Assembly (NCBI GenBank): GCA_019671005.1
Contig: CM033732.1
Location: 43,513,392 to 43,577,391 of the forward strand
From: Hibiscus mutabilis
Lineage: Eukaryota > Streptophyta > Magnoliopsida > Malvales > Malvaceae
DNA length: 64,000 nucleotides
Direction: 5' to 3'
A model generated the notes under the pieces. The model did not search any database. It was not told where the DNA came from and saw nothing but the letters and a program-made list of their open reading frames with translations. Position 1 is the first letter of the stretch, and each line of letters begins with the position of its first letter. Both the position numbers and the translations under genes were made by a program. This document shows positions 49,701 through 62,983 of this stretch, piece after piece.

Positions 49701-51860
49701 TAGGGTCTACCGACCCACCATCTTGTGTTGACACCCCAGCACCTGGGTGTGTTCTCTCTCTGGGCAATACTCGCTCCACGTTTTCGCGTTTGTCACCATT
49801 CTTGTTGACACACCCAGAATCATTGTGCCTGCACAGACATCGACTTTTACAAATAGATGTGATATTTGTATCGTGTCCTTCTTTGTTACATGAAGCTAAC
49901 ATTTATCCCTGTTGCATACGACCAAGACTTTTTGACACCTGCCAAACCTTCAAACCATCTTGGTTCTCTAATCGATTGCCCCCACATCCCTCAAGGAATT
50001 GGTAGGAACACCTGTCGTCAGAACACACACAAAGAGAAAACTGACAACGAAATTGGTTAGTCCAATTACATAACAATAAAATGAAATGTACCTTACAAGT
50101 TCAATGGGACTTTCCAGTACGACTCTCACTGCAATTCACGCTCTGTATTGCCAAACTCTGGGAAGTGCGTTATAACTTCCTTGACCACCACATTTCTATT
50201 TTTTTTGGGTAACACTGACATATCCGTGGTAACCAGGTTTTGCTTTTGGTCTCTTGGTCCATACATCAACTTTGACCTAAGCCTTGGCTTTACTAGCTCG
50301 CCCCACCAACTAGCTTGTCGGTAGTAGCCCATATCTCCACTGCCCAAATTGGGGATTTTTGTAATACTTGGGTGAGATCTGAATTGTACTTGAATTATCA
50401 CCACATACCCATCGAGCTTGTCTGTCCCACGCTTACTCTTTGGCTCTGCTTGTGAAGGAACTCCTAAGGAGAGCTTTCCTCAAATGCACCCACATTACCA
50501 AGTTGTACCACCCGTGTGTTTCTCACCCAAACGAGTAGCTTTACAAATAGCACTTTGCCTTACCCTTTGTCATCTCATATTGCAATTTATTGCCAGAGGA
50601 TCTGGTCCAAACTACCACATCGCAACACATTCCTTTTTACCTTAAGACCCAATGTGTCTTAAGAAAATTGCCATTTACAGACAAATCATTAGCTATGCGA
50701 AACATTTCCCTTAGGCTCCTTGATTTTATCTGACAATGTAACTTTTCCCCGAGAACCCATGATGTGTCCGTCCGCTACAAGAGTCCACAACACGCAAGAG
50801 GGAGAATACCAATAACTTTTCACTCCCTTTTACTCTATTTTTGTTTCGAGAGGGGCCACTCCATCTGGCATACAGCGTTCGTCGTGATCCTTTGACCACT
50901 TCGTTAAATAGTTCGAGGTCCTAAAAGTCTTGTCCTGCACCCTTAGACGATCACACTATACCAAAGTACTCCCACAACAAACGAGTTTTATCATACCCTT
51001 TAATTTTATCAATGGGCGAATCCACCACCTTGAGAACACGACTCCGCCGCCTTGGGTCCCCGAACCCAAAGCAATTATGGAACGGTTTCAAGTTGTCTCT
51101 AACTCTTTCTTTTAGGGTTAGTCTACGAACCCATGACTATATGTTGTATCACTCTACAACCATCTATACCCCCTCCTCTTTTCACCTGGAAAAAGATAGT
51201 TAGGCAACAATCAAGCACCACAGTGCCAGGATAAACAATATTGCCATTAACTTTCATCAATCAAGAATTTATCCCATTACCCTGGAAATGACAAGCACCA
51301 ATATGTTAGATTAACAAAAATAAGCACATTTTATGCTTCGGGCTACACACGCCCTTGTACTAACAGGACAAAACAAACATCAATAAGCAATGGTTACCGA
51401 CACAAGGTAATGTATCAAAATAAGCATCACTATTACCGATAGCCACCATAGGGAATGACTCTCCTTTCGCGTGATGCGTAAGCATCCCCATATTGCTAGA
51501 ATTTGTGCCCCCATGCTATGAGGAATACACACTTCATCATGTCCCATAGACAGCCTTCAACGAGCCTTTAAAGCAACCCAAATAAAATAAAATATTGCCA
51601 GTATCCCAAATCACGGACATGCACTACTATGCAAAGATCAATCTCATCCACAAAAGTTCTTGCGCTTCTTTGCGCCTCAACTCGACCGCTGTCTCGATCA
51701 GCCAACAACAATGTTACGCCTGTAACGAACAAATGAGCACCACTATGCCCTAATTCATACGCGTCACCGCGCTAATGTAACACATCGGCACTACCTTGCC
51801 AAACCCACCATTAGACACCCTTGCACCTAGACTAGGTCTTGATCAATCAGCATAAGGAGT

Positions 51861-52275
51861 CACCCTGCCTACCCCACTCGCGGAAGCGCTTGGCGTAGGT
51901 TCTAGCCACCCTGCCTACCCTCACAGGGCGCTCGGCGTGAAACTAGACCACCCTGCCTACTCCATTAATGGATGCGCTTGGCGTGACATTACACCATCCT
52001 GTCTACTCCTTGAAGAGAAGCGCTTGGCGTGGGATTAGACCACCCTGCCTACTCCCCACATGGGAACGCTTGGCGTAGTCCCCCACCCTGCCTACTCCAG
52101 TCCAAAGAGCGCTTGGTTTACTATCATTCGACCCTGCCTACTCCATTCACCGGAGCACTTGGCGTAGAATGCACAATCCAGCGCCTCTGCGCACAGAAAA
52201 AAAGTAGTCTCTCTTTTTTTTCCCCTGTCATGATGATCCATCCTGCCTACTCCACCCGTGGGAGCGCTTGGCGTG
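51861..52275 (-). repeat. Eight hairpin-like units in the leader of the young element
   Basis: Units of 40-60 bases (the last after a longer gap) share a left arm CCACCCTGCCTACTCC and a right arm GCGCTTGGCGT. The bases between differ but are often self-complementary, for example CCATTAATGG, CCCACATGGG and CCACCCGTGG. On the element's sense strand the block lies roughly 200-630 nt after the primer-binding site. It is therefore part of the RNA leader and could fold into a chain of hairpins. Confidence 0.8.
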
Positions 52276-52496
52276 AGACCAACTGATCCACAAATAGTCC
52301 AACTCTCATTTTTGCTACGCATCCGTCTGGCGTCACCACGCACCACAGCCACTAAATAAAGCATCATAGTGTTCCAGTTGGTACATGAGCACTATGGCAT
52401 CTTGTTAACAAATACGCACCACTGTATCAAAAGCCATAGCCAAACGCCACCATCACATGAGTACATTGTCCATCGTATTCTCGCTCTGATACCACG

Positions 52497-53132
52497 TGTC
52501 ACGGACAGGCCTCCTTTGCTCGGTTGGCAAGCCGTGCGGCACTTGAAATGGGTGTTACCCAGACAAGTCAGCCATCCTCATGCCTCATTGTCCAAGGAGT
52601 TATCTCGGTCTAGCCTTCTCAGGGTCACAAGGCCCTAAGGCTTTAGAGTTTCGAATCCCGCAGGGGCTAGCGATAGCTGCACTCCAACCTCGTACTTCAA
52701 CCACAAGCGCGATATGGGGCCCTATGGCCCCAAACCGTCCCTAGGTATTTCTCTCGGGGAGACAGTGCGCCAACCACTAGGCCTCACTGCCCGCACACCT
52801 AGGCCCCACATAGGCCTAGGAGTAGGTCGCTTACACCAAGGAAGCTCGGTCGCTAGCCCAGGCGAGGGGGATGGTGGAGACCCGACACCAGACCACTTCC
52901 CCCTAAAGAGCTAAATAAACTTACCAGGAATGCCGTGAGTAGACGTTGCTTCGTCCCAAATGAGGACACTTTCTGGATAGGGCCTTCATCGTCTTCCTAA
53001 AGCTTCTCAACTTGCATCCTTGACTTGGTAACTCCTTAGGGACTGCTCATATCATCACTCGGTCCACCATTGCTCAGTAATGAACGGGCTTGTCAAGGCA
53101 GGGTCGTAATATAATAAGGGATGGCCTTGACT
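52497..53132 (-). repeat. 5' LTR of the young element
   Basis: 636 bp, same length as its partner. The outermost base differs (plus-strand end GACT in place of GACA). Single-base differences from the left LTR are scattered through it. Confidence 0.92.
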
Positions 53133-53192
53133 CTACGCTTCGCCTAAAACCAGCAGCAGCCACCAGCCCACCACGCCGCCATAATGCTTTTA

Positions 53193-53532
53193 AAGTATAG
53201 GAGGATTTTTCGAAGAAATTAAGGGAATATTTTTTTAAGAAAATAATTAGAATAGTTATGTAGAAAAGTTAAAAGCGAGTTTTAAACTCGCACTTAATTA
53301 AAAACGAGTTGTGTAAAAAAATTAGTAAATTAAATTTTTTATTTTTTACCTACCCACTCAACACATAATTCGCACTTTGTTAAAAGTGAGTTTCAAATTC
53401 ACACTTAACAAAAAGTATGTTTGTCTTATGTGGACTGAAAGTGAGGTATTTTTCTACATAACCATTAATAACATAATTTTCTAATTATTTCCCAGAAGAG
53501 AATATTCTCTTAATTTTACCGGATTTTTCTGT
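53193..53532. mobile_element. Short inverted-repeat element (MITE-like)
   Basis: Left arm TATAGGAGGATTTTTCGAAG through AATTAGAATAGTTATGTAGA, and right arm in inverse ending GGATTTTTCTGTA, pair over roughly 80 bases with indels. The middle has paired GCGAGTTTTAAACTCGC-type hairpins. No clear target duplication. Confidence 0.45.
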
Positions 53533-54443
53533 ACTTATTTTCACACTTTTCAGAGTAATTTGGGCGCTATAATCTTAGCTCTACCTATGCGCATTCGGTT
53601 CTGATTGGTTTATAAAATTTTTTAATCATTAGCCATATTTCGGTTGCATTAATCTTATTTTTTATTTTTGCATAAAAATATTATGGTTTGAGTTTTTATA
53701 TTTTATTTTGATAAAATGGTTTTATCTCATGACTTTTGTATATTATTAGTAAAATTTCAAAGTTTTATCCATACATATTTAAAAAAATCAAGTAAAAATG
53801 ATTAATAATTCTAATATTAGGACACTTGAACTTTGATCACCCAAATTAAAAAAACTTTTTATTTTAGTCACATTTTAATTTCAGTCCTTTCGTTGTTAAT
53901 TATTTAATGATGTATGAGTCAGCATATTTACATATCATTTTCTCTAATAAATTAATGTTCTTCGATATGAATTGTTATAGGAGTCAAACGTGGGACCCCT
54001 GGAAAGGTCTAATGCATAACCACTACACAAACTATAAAGTTCTTAAATAATACTTACATTAAATTGGTGTCGAAATTAATTATATTTATTTTATAAAAAT
54101 ATTTTAATTATATTATAATTAAAATATTTTAATTATATTATAATTAAAATATTTTAAGTTATATATATAAATGATAATTATTTGATATACTAACAATAAA
54201 GTTTTTTTCACAAGCAACTTTAATCCACCATCATATATCCTTAATTATTTATTTAAATATTAATTAATAACACATGGTGGTAAACTACCACGGATATATC
54301 AAATACTAATGAACATATAGATTACCTAATATGTAAAAAAGTTTATATATTATTAAGTAATTAATTAAATAAATAAAAGGAGCCCCTTACAACTCAAACA
54401 TTAATTAAAATATATTTATATTATAAATATATTCAACATTTTT
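53533..54443. other. AT-rich spacer with a small tRNA-like patch
   Basis: No gene. The minus strand at about 53976-54037 has GTGTAGTGGTTATGCAT (A-box-like) and GTTTGACTCC (B-box-like) at tRNA spacing, possibly a decayed tRNA or SINE head. At 54104-54160 an AAAATATTTTAATTATATTA unit is repeated two to three times. Confidence 0.4.
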
Positions 54444-55247
54444 TGTAACGACCTAGATTTCGGAATCTATGAGTCGATTAAATCTGAGTCATGGGCCCCG
54501 AGCGTTGGGCCACGAGGTTAGGCCGTGAGAGGTTCAAGAGCTCCCTTGTGGGCTTCTTTTAGTTGTTGGGCTAAGAGTCTTAGGTTCTTAAGTTGATGGG
54601 AGGATATGATAAGGGCTTGGAGGTAAATTTCTTTTCTTTTAAAAGAAAGAGGAGGAGAGATGATTTTCCTTTAATGATTTGCAGAAAATGGCTTAAGGAT
54701 AATATCATTTTGTCTCCACCTCTACCCCATCCTCCCTTTTTCATTCTTTCTTGTACCCACAGCCTTGTAAGTAAGTTGTTGTTAGTCTTTATCTTCTTCA
54801 AGGTCGTAATATGAAGTTATAACTCTTTTTATCGTGAAAGATTTTGGAGGATCTTCCGAAGAGCTTGGAAATGAGAAAGCTTAGGAGCTTGGCTTGAGGT
54901 TTCTTTCCAGTGGTAATATCAAGGTTAGTACACTACTAACTCCTTGGTTTTATGCACATCCTAAGGATGATGCTTTGTGTGCTTAAATTTGATGTTTGTG
55001 GTTGATTTGGGTGTTTAAAGGTTAGAGACCCTTTTTAATGGCATAATCCGGATTTCATGTCAATAACATATAAAAATGGTAGTAAGCCACCTTAACCACT
55101 CCCATAAGATGTAGGATCGAGTTTGGAGGTTAATGGTTATGATTTGGGGGCTTGAAAAGCTATTTCTAGAGCCTATGAAGCCATTATGGGCTTCAGGTAT
55201 CAGTACACGGGGAAGCACTACCGATACCCTAGTGTTCTGGGTTTAAG

Positions 55248-56759
55248 TGTTGGGAAATGCCGATGCACCCTATGGCGCAGCAAAAAATTATTCGTCAAAT
55301 TTTGCCAGCGATCCATGTACGAGGAATAAATTTCAGGGTAAAAAGATGAAATGTTACGTCAATTAAATCCCAAAACTGCATGAACGTAGGAAAATCTGAT
55401 TCTTCCAGTCAAGATGTCGAGTCCAAGTAGTCATAGCAGCGTTCTGACCTCTAAGCAGTCTACCCGAATGAAAATGAACAATATTCTACTTTGCTAACTG
55501 TTAGAGAGGTTTATAGCAATAGGCATATATTTGGCTACTAGACCTTTTGCCTTTATATAGCATTCAAAGCTTTAATCCTAATTAAATTCAGATTCATTAA
55601 ATATATAATATATTAAACTGAATCTAATTAAATATGTAGAATCTAATTCTACTTTAATTAGGTTTTTTAGGGATATTTCTATTTTAATAGTATTTGATAA
55701 TTACAATAGTCCTCTAGTATTAAAATATATATGACCAAAATTATCTATAATCACAATAATTATAATAACTTTGGTTTTAACTAATTTCGTGCACAACAAG
55801 TTTGCATACATGCTATATAGTCGATATTTGTTCATTTCAATCATAGGGTGTGACCATTGTAGGTTCATGTAACGTTAGCAATAATATCTAGAACGATTCT
55901 AATATTATAAGCAATGAGTGGCATCTAGCAATACATTATGGCTACCTAAGTTACAAGAAGTCATGGTTCGACATAACCTCTTCGTGATTAACTTTTTTTT
56001 CATGTACTACATCATTTTGTCCTTTATATCTAGATTTGACTCAAGTCATGGAATAGTCACACTTGTATAGTCCATCTAATATTTCTTGATATCTTGAGTA
56101 GACTACTATAAACGAATAACTATGATATCTCATATCAATTTATTCGAGCAGGGCCATGCATTTCTAGTCTCACTCAATCAAGTGGCCTACGATATTACTC
56201 CTACTGTATAAGAGGGACAAATCCTATCTTGATCAACCATAGTCCACTACATAGATTGTGACATATATAATATCAGCCTTTATAGTGTAGTCGATTACGA
56301 TACACGTTTGACTGTATCAAAATATGTCACTCAAGATGTTGAAATAATGATGATCCCAAGTCTGAAGATCATACATGTAGTTATCATTATGAGCAATATT
56401 GTGACTATCACATAATAATCCAAGAAACATACTTATAGCGGGTTAGTCTAATATGTCATTCTCTAATACATACTTATGTATTGATTTTGACATCTCCATG
56501 TCAATGAGAACACTTTGTCACCAATCAACTACATATTAGTCTTAATGCATTATTGTTGTCCATGCCCACAATAATACTCGACTAAGGACATTTAAGAATA
56601 ACCATATTATTCTAAGGACTTTGTTATAATTCAGTTCATTTATGCACGCAGAATTGTAACTAAAAATAATAATGTCAATGCCTCTTTATGAATAAACAAG
56701 GTAAAAAACAAATGTCATTTACAATCATCTTATTATTGGTCTTTGGGCATACTCTAACA
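55248..56759 (-). mobile_element. 1.5-kb copia-type (Angela-like) solo LTR nested in the Del-type LTR
   Basis: The insert has plus-strand ends TGTTGGGAAATGCC and ATACTCTAACA and is flanked by the perfect 5-bp duplication TTAAG (55243-55247 and 56760-56764). On the minus strand it starts TGTTAGAGTATGCCCAAAGA, much like Angela/Tork LTRs. It has a TATA box CTATATAAAGGC near 55550-55561. No interior sequence remains, so it is a solo LTR. Confidence 0.9.
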
Positions 56760-59318
56760 TTAAGAACATTGTTCTATTAAGATAAACTATGAATGAGGTA
56801 CTGGTACGTTGTTCAACTTGTACTGGTACACCTTGTAAAAGGTATCGATACGGGTCAACCCGCCCCGGTACACGTAGGATAGATGAAATTTTAGTGAGCT
56901 CAATTCGTATCAGTATGCATGTGTGTACCGGTATCCAAAGGGTACCATCCTATACGAGGTCCTGTACTGGTGCCCACTAGGCAATCTACCTAAAAAATAA
57001 AAATTGAGTTCGAGTGGCTTATAATTCGAGGACTATGGTCCAATGGGCTTCTAATATGGTAAAATGAATGGTAAAACTGAAAAATTGAGAATAAACCCTC
57101 TTATACGAGCATAATGTGTAATAACTTGGTAAACTTTGGGTGACTTATTTGTAATAGTAATAGTAAGGATCCTTGGTGGATCGTGTGATGTTACGTGCCA
57201 AGTAAGGGCACTTGTGTAGTAGTTGTGTCTATGATGTATATTGTATTGGAAACCTTAGTTGGTTGAGTCACCTTTGGTTGATGGGATTCGGATACCCAAA
57301 GAGTGTGTTGCAACACCAAGAGATGAAACACTGAATGTATGCTCTCGAGGCTATGTGACAGAGTGCTTCATTTGAAGACACTCGAGAAGAGATGTCGAGT
57401 GTAGGTGTATATTCCCAACATTGTGTGACACTGGTCTTACCTAGAAAGAGTGTATGTTCCTGAGGCTGTGTGACACCGGGCCTCACTCTAAGTTTGTTTG
57501 GTATGATACTTATGTGCTTTGTAAGACTAATTTATCATTTGTTGTTTGCTATGTGTTTAGGCGGCTAGAGGTAGCACACTATGTTATTGTATTGCCATGA
57601 TATCATTTTTAGCCACATGCTCATATTTATGATTTGCATGAAGCATGGTTGAGTGGAAGTGTATCCACTGATCTTGTTAGCTCAGCGTTCGAAATCGTTG
57701 TTTTTGTTTGCATGTTGTTGGTTGGCACATTACTTTGGAGGAACAACATTGGAGAATGATTCCAGTATCGCCTCATCAGAGTACAGTACTTATAATTATT
57801 GGGCTATGTATTCATAGGACCCTATGGTTTTATGTTGTAACTAGTATTTTGAATTTTAAATGTGAGTCAAAAGCTTTTATAATGTAATTTAAAATGAAGG
57901 TCCCGTGTAAACATTTTCAAACTATTATTTATGGTTAAGCTATTAGACTAAATGGTTTTTTTATGGAAATTGGATTATGGATTGGGCTAAACTAGGTTGA
58001 AACTTTATGATAGTGGTTTTGCCTTGAGGCTTAAATGTGACATCTGGGTCGATGGTGTTATATTTAGTGGTATCATAGCCTAGGTTTAGCCGGTTCTAAG
58101 AAAGCCCCAGGGTGGTTAAGAGTCATGGATAAATGTCTAGTGAATAAAAGCTCTCGAGTCTAAGTTTGTACTCTTTCAAGCTGAAATCTGGATGGTGTGC
58201 TCCATATTCTTGTATGTCGCCGATTGCGACGTTTAGATAGTTACAATTGTAGTCACGAGGCCTGATATAAAGGTCAAAATTCTAAATATAATGATTCTGG
58301 GACTGGGATTATCCTAGACGTTAAGGAAATGAGTACGAAATGATGCAAGAGTTTAGGGTATTCCCTCATCTCATCACTTGAATAATTCTCGTAGTTGTGT
58401 GGCATAAGCTACCTTGAAGCCTCTAGTTTCATCGTTAGAATTTCCAGTGGTAAGACTCAACACGTTTGGGTAGACGACCTTGATGGTACAGATGAGGATG
58501 GCCTGCCTTTGATCAACTAGTAGTTATGTATCAGTCGAAAGTTTCTTCACCCATTGTGGGGGGTTTTGATGATACCATATCGTGTGATGGTGTCGTATAT
58601 TAGTCGACGAATGTGTGATTTCATTTAATGTTGTGAGGTACTTGATGGTTATGAGATTCCAAGTACACTCTTAATAAGCCAATGCTTTGAGATTTCGAGC
58701 AACGTATGTTTATTACGAATTGATTATAATAGTGGATGGAAGGACATCGTTGAATATGTGAAAGGAAATACTCGAGATTGGTAAATCTGGGGACCCCTTA
58801 TTCATATGTCTATAGAGAGATCACTTGAGAACGAAGTATTCTAGTTGAAGTTTTAGAGTTGGGGTTCAAGTGGCAAACCCTCTAGAATTTAATGTGACTA
58901 TAGACGGGGTTTATTGGGGATACTCAAGTGAGGCTTGAGGATGAATGCTTTTGACAGACTTGATAGAGTTGTCTTTTTAAGAAATTGATATGACTATGGA
59001 CTTTGGTTGATTGTTCGGACACAAAGCTAGTCTGAGATGTCAAGTGTAGTGCTTGAAGCTTTGGGGTTTTGAGGGAACCAAACCTTTAGTAATAAGAATG
59101 ATAAACTACCACATTCTTAACGTGATTTTAGATTTGATATGGCGGATGGTGCCGAATGCGACCAAAAAATTCGTGAGGAGAGTTGTATCTCTCAACTGAG
59201 AAAGGCTTCATCATTATGGTCCAAAAGATATTAAAGGTTCAAGCAAGGGCGACCGATCAAAGATGACCAGTGGTAGGAAGACATTCAGAGGATTCTAAGA
59301 TAGATAAAGAGTAGTTCA

Positions 59319-59640
59319 GAGGATGACCTCGATTGTATTTTCACCTTTCAAAAGGGCAATGCCCATGAATGGTGGGGGACTGTTGAGTTGGGACTACAGC
59401 CTGCACTTTTAACCTGGTATATCCTCTTGGACGAGTTCAAGAAGAAGTACATCAGTGAAGTTCACATGAATGAGATGAGAAATCGGTTCTTGTACCTAGT
59501 TTTGGAAGACCAATCAGTGTTTGGGTATGAGCAAAATTTTCTACGGTTGTGTCGTTATGCCTCGAGTTGGTTGTCACTGAGGAGTTGAGGTGTAAGAGAT
59601 TTAGACGTGGATTAAAAATTAACCTTCAGATACATGTGAC
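59319..59640 (+). pseudogene. Gag relic of the Del-type element
   Basis: The frame reads DDLDCIFTFQKGNAHEWWGT, then LLTWYILLDEFKKKYISEV and DQSVFGYEQNFLRLCRYASS, the retrotransposon gag core. A one-base shift near 59570 moves the continuation (LVVTEELRCKRFRRGL) to another frame. A zinc-knuckle-like C-RAPSHKARNC trace with a stop in it follows near 60000-60040. Several other stops are present. Confidence 0.75.
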
Positions 59641-60650
59641 AATGAGTTTACTTGGGATATTCTCAAAGTTGGCTTATAGTGTGAAGGCACTTGAGTGACT
59701 TCAGAGTTTGACATCGAGTTAGATTAGAGACTCAAGAAATTATAATTTGGGAATTCAGGACATCATAGGTCTTTCTCAGGCTCCATCTAGGAAGTTTTTT
59801 ACTTCGAGAGGTGCAAAGAGAGTTGTTTTAGATTAGCTACCGAGAGTCAGTCAGGGATCTAAGCCGAGGTTCGTAAGAGTTCCTTGATTTTTACTCCAAA
59901 ATGGAGTACTGATGGTTTAGTCGAACGTTGCTTCCACCGATTTGTGAGCATCGTGGCTGACATCATCTTGGAGTATGTTTTTTGTTATGAAATGTTTGCT
60001 ATAGTGTCGAGCACCAAGTCACAAGGCGAGAAATTGCCAATCACGGATGATGCTACTCCAATTCAGTTTCAGAGGTTGACTCATTCTCGGTATGGTCAGA
60101 GTTTTGCTTGAGGCGGTGCTAGGACATCGTTTGAATATCAGGGTAGAGGTACTGTGAGATCCACCGTCAGAGTCGACACTCAAGTCGTTGCTAGATAATC
60201 TATCGTTCAGGCTAGAGATTAGAGCTTTGCCACCAATGATGTGTCGGGTATCTTCATTTCATTTTTGTTTCAATTGTTGTATTGATGGAAATCTAATTTC
60301 TCGTTCATACAATGGTATTGATTCTCGTTGATTAAGTTTTGTGGTAAGATCTAGAGGTTGATTTTGGATTGATTAATTCATCATATTTGTAAGTTCTTAC
60401 AAGTAAGGTTTTTACCGTGGTTGGTGAGTGAGGATTGAGAGTAATAGTCCTCATAGACTTGGTAGAATTACTCTCTCCCTATTTAGTGGATGTTACCTTT
60501 GGTAGGGATTGGTCGTGTGAACACGATGTACACCTTGGATTTTCAAGCGAGAGTCTCGAAGCTTCGTGGATCTGGATTAACTCATTTTTTGGTAATGGGT
60601 GCGAGGAACCATCCCTCCCCAGCGTGATCACCATGTTTCAGTGGTGTTAA

Positions 60651-61299
60651 TTCAAGAATAGTTTTGGTAAGTTATGAGGCATACCTAACTAACGCAAAGG
60701 ATACGAGGGTTGAGAGTCTAAATAACTTGACATGTTATCTAAACCCTAAACTAAATCTATTGATCCTAAATTTAATAAATTTGTGTAAACTAAACTTTAC
60801 CCAATTTATACATCAAAATTTTTCCTCATAAATTGTAGGGTGAGCAAACAACTTCTATAATGATTGATTGATGATTTTGGTCCATTAAAAAGTCTCAAAA
60901 ACTTGACCTGCTATGTGTCTATACCTAGAACACACTTAAACAAAACAAGTGCCCATTTCTTTTATCCATTTATTTACAAAATGGTGGAATATTTTGATTG
61001 CTTAGAGTAGATGATGAAGTGCAGAAAGAGATGACATCTGATATCCATGGAGGTTGAGATTGAGTTGGTGAATTATTACACGCTTCATTCTCCTGCTGAG
61101 TGGTGATGGGTGAGGATCATCAAACATGCCATCTTTCAAAGATTTCAATTTGTTGCCCTCCATTAATGCTAAAACATCTGCCTTCCACCTACTTCCCCTA
61201 CATGATGACCTACTTCCCCGGCATGATTTCTACCCGGCATATTATTCATGAAAAAAAACTATAGGGCATACAAAAGGTTAGAAGCGTTTCTCCTTTGAA
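60651..61299. other. Spacer between retroelement fragments
   Basis: No gene or RNA recognised. It starts as AT-rich sequence and ends in CT-rich sequence (CTACTTCCCC repeats near 61188-61222). It may include decayed 3' parts of either neighbouring element. Confidence 0.4.
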
Positions 61300-62928
61300 C
61301 TTTTAACAGGTTCTATTTCTAAAGCAAGGCTCCTACGGTCCATTACATATGGTTCAGTTCTAGGGAAGGGTACCCGAATTGTCCTCGCTGTCCCTTACTA
61401 AAGGTAGCAAGGCCCTTGCTCATCACCCATTATAGGCTTCAAACGGACCAAGTTCAATTCAGGGGGACACACCCCTTATGCCTATATAGAGGTAACCCAC
61501 ATGAAATCATAAGAAATATATCCCGAAAACGATTCACCAACATACACGATGGTAACCCACACGAAGGCGGTATCACACTTCCACTTAAAATAGGACGGAG
61601 CTCGGGTAGAAAGCTCATGAAATGCAATGCAAGTGCACGGTGTGTGAGGAGAAACTCCCAAACCTTTTGACACCCTATGTCTATGTTCACTTATACTAAG
61701 AAGTAAAAGTAAAGCAGTTATATTTACAGAAAATAAAATGCATATCCTAATAACTAAAGACAGAAACATATTTCAAATTATAATCGAATTCGTAAATTTC
61801 CAACGACCAAGACTAAAAGATAATCGACTCGTGGCTTGACTCTCTTTTTCTTTTAAAAGGTCCCGAGCATAGTCGCCAGCTGTAATCACCCAAATCCATT
61901 CGGCGTTCTCTTTTATTCGGTTTTAAAAAAATCGATTTATTTAATTTTTGTTTTGGAAAACCCCGCATGGTTTTAAAAATATATGGAGTCGCCACCGATC
62001 ATTTTAAAAATGGTAGACCGGACACCAAATAAAACCAAAGATAAAATTTTAGGGTCCGGGATTCGGTTACGGATGGGGAAGGATTAGCACCCCCACACCG
62101 CCCAAAATTGGTACCTAGTCGATTATTTAATGTCTTGGTATTGAAAATTATGAATTCGATTAAAATTTAAAATATGATTCTTAAATGTATGAAAATGTTC
62201 TAAATATTTAAAGAAACGTTCAGTTATTTAGAATAACAGAGAAATTCACTCCCTTTACGCCCGAGAAGTGGGTTTCGATTTTCTAAATAAAAGAAAATTT
62301 CCTTAAATATCGTATCCTAAAATGGTACGGATATTCTTTTATTTAGGGATATGGAGAAGGTCGCATCCCTTTACGCCCGAGACACTAATTCTCGAACTCC
62401 CTAAACAAAAGAATATTACCGTAATTCTTAACACCTCTAATTCCTATTATGATACAAAATTATATATATATATATGCTTAAAAATAATATTTAAGGTAAA
62501 ATACATTTTATATTTATCAAAAAGGTTATATATAAAGTTAATAGTTTATATATATATATATTATTTTTTATAAAAATAACTATTTATTATTATTTTACAT
62601 ATATACTTAAAATATAATAGTTAAAGTAAAAAAATACATGTATTAAAAATATTCCTATATATATATTAAGTTAGTAGTTATATATATATATATACAAAAA
62701 TAAACATTTATTATTATTTTATATATACAATAATTAAACAAAATACTATACTTTATTTATTATATATATACACAAAATCTAATATATATAAACGTATAAA
62801 TATATGTATATAAATATTAAGCATAAAAATATGAATCCTAGGTAGAAAGTATATGTACATATCTTTCACGTATTATATATAAAATAAACTATTTCATATA
62901 ATAATAATGATATATTATATATGTAAGG

Positions 62929-62983
<55 letters not shown>

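Larger units (their letters stand above)
46935..53132 (-). mobile_element. Young Ty3-gypsy-like LTR element, mostly non-coding
   Basis: Two 636-bp LTRs (46935-47570 and 52497-53132) are flanked by the perfect 5-bp duplication CTACG (46930-46934 and 53133-53137). The tRNA-Met binding site (reverse complement TCTGATACCA, 52485-52494) lies next to the right LTR, so the element reads on the minus strand. The polypurine tract adjoins the left LTR. I count about 10 differences between the LTRs, indicating recent insertion. The interior keeps only a gag relic (about 49160-49700). It also has a structured repeat in the leader and a repeated polypurine junction. No reverse transcriptase or integrase is recognisable. 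Confidence 0.9.
54444..60650 (+). mobile_element. Decayed Del/Tekay-type Ty3-gypsy element, 3' part missing
   Basis: The 5' LTR starts TGTAACGACC at 54444 and ends at 58062 (mutated GTTATA). A TTTAG spacer follows, then the primer-binding site TGGTATCATAGCC (58068-58080, one change from the tRNA-Met type). The LTR is about 2.1 kb without a nested solo LTR. A gag relic follows at about 59319-59640. No reverse transcriptase, integrase or 3' LTR is seen, so the element is truncated; the right limit is approximate. Confidence 0.75.

Noticed and set aside
53976..54037. Minus-strand tRNA-like sequence
   Set aside because: A- and B-box-like strings are present, but the stems do not pair well enough for a gene; kept only as a note in the spacer entry.
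59884..60111. 75-codon ORF in the Del-type element
   Set aside because: Reads in a different frame from the gag and zinc-knuckle traces; a chance opening in decayed sequence.
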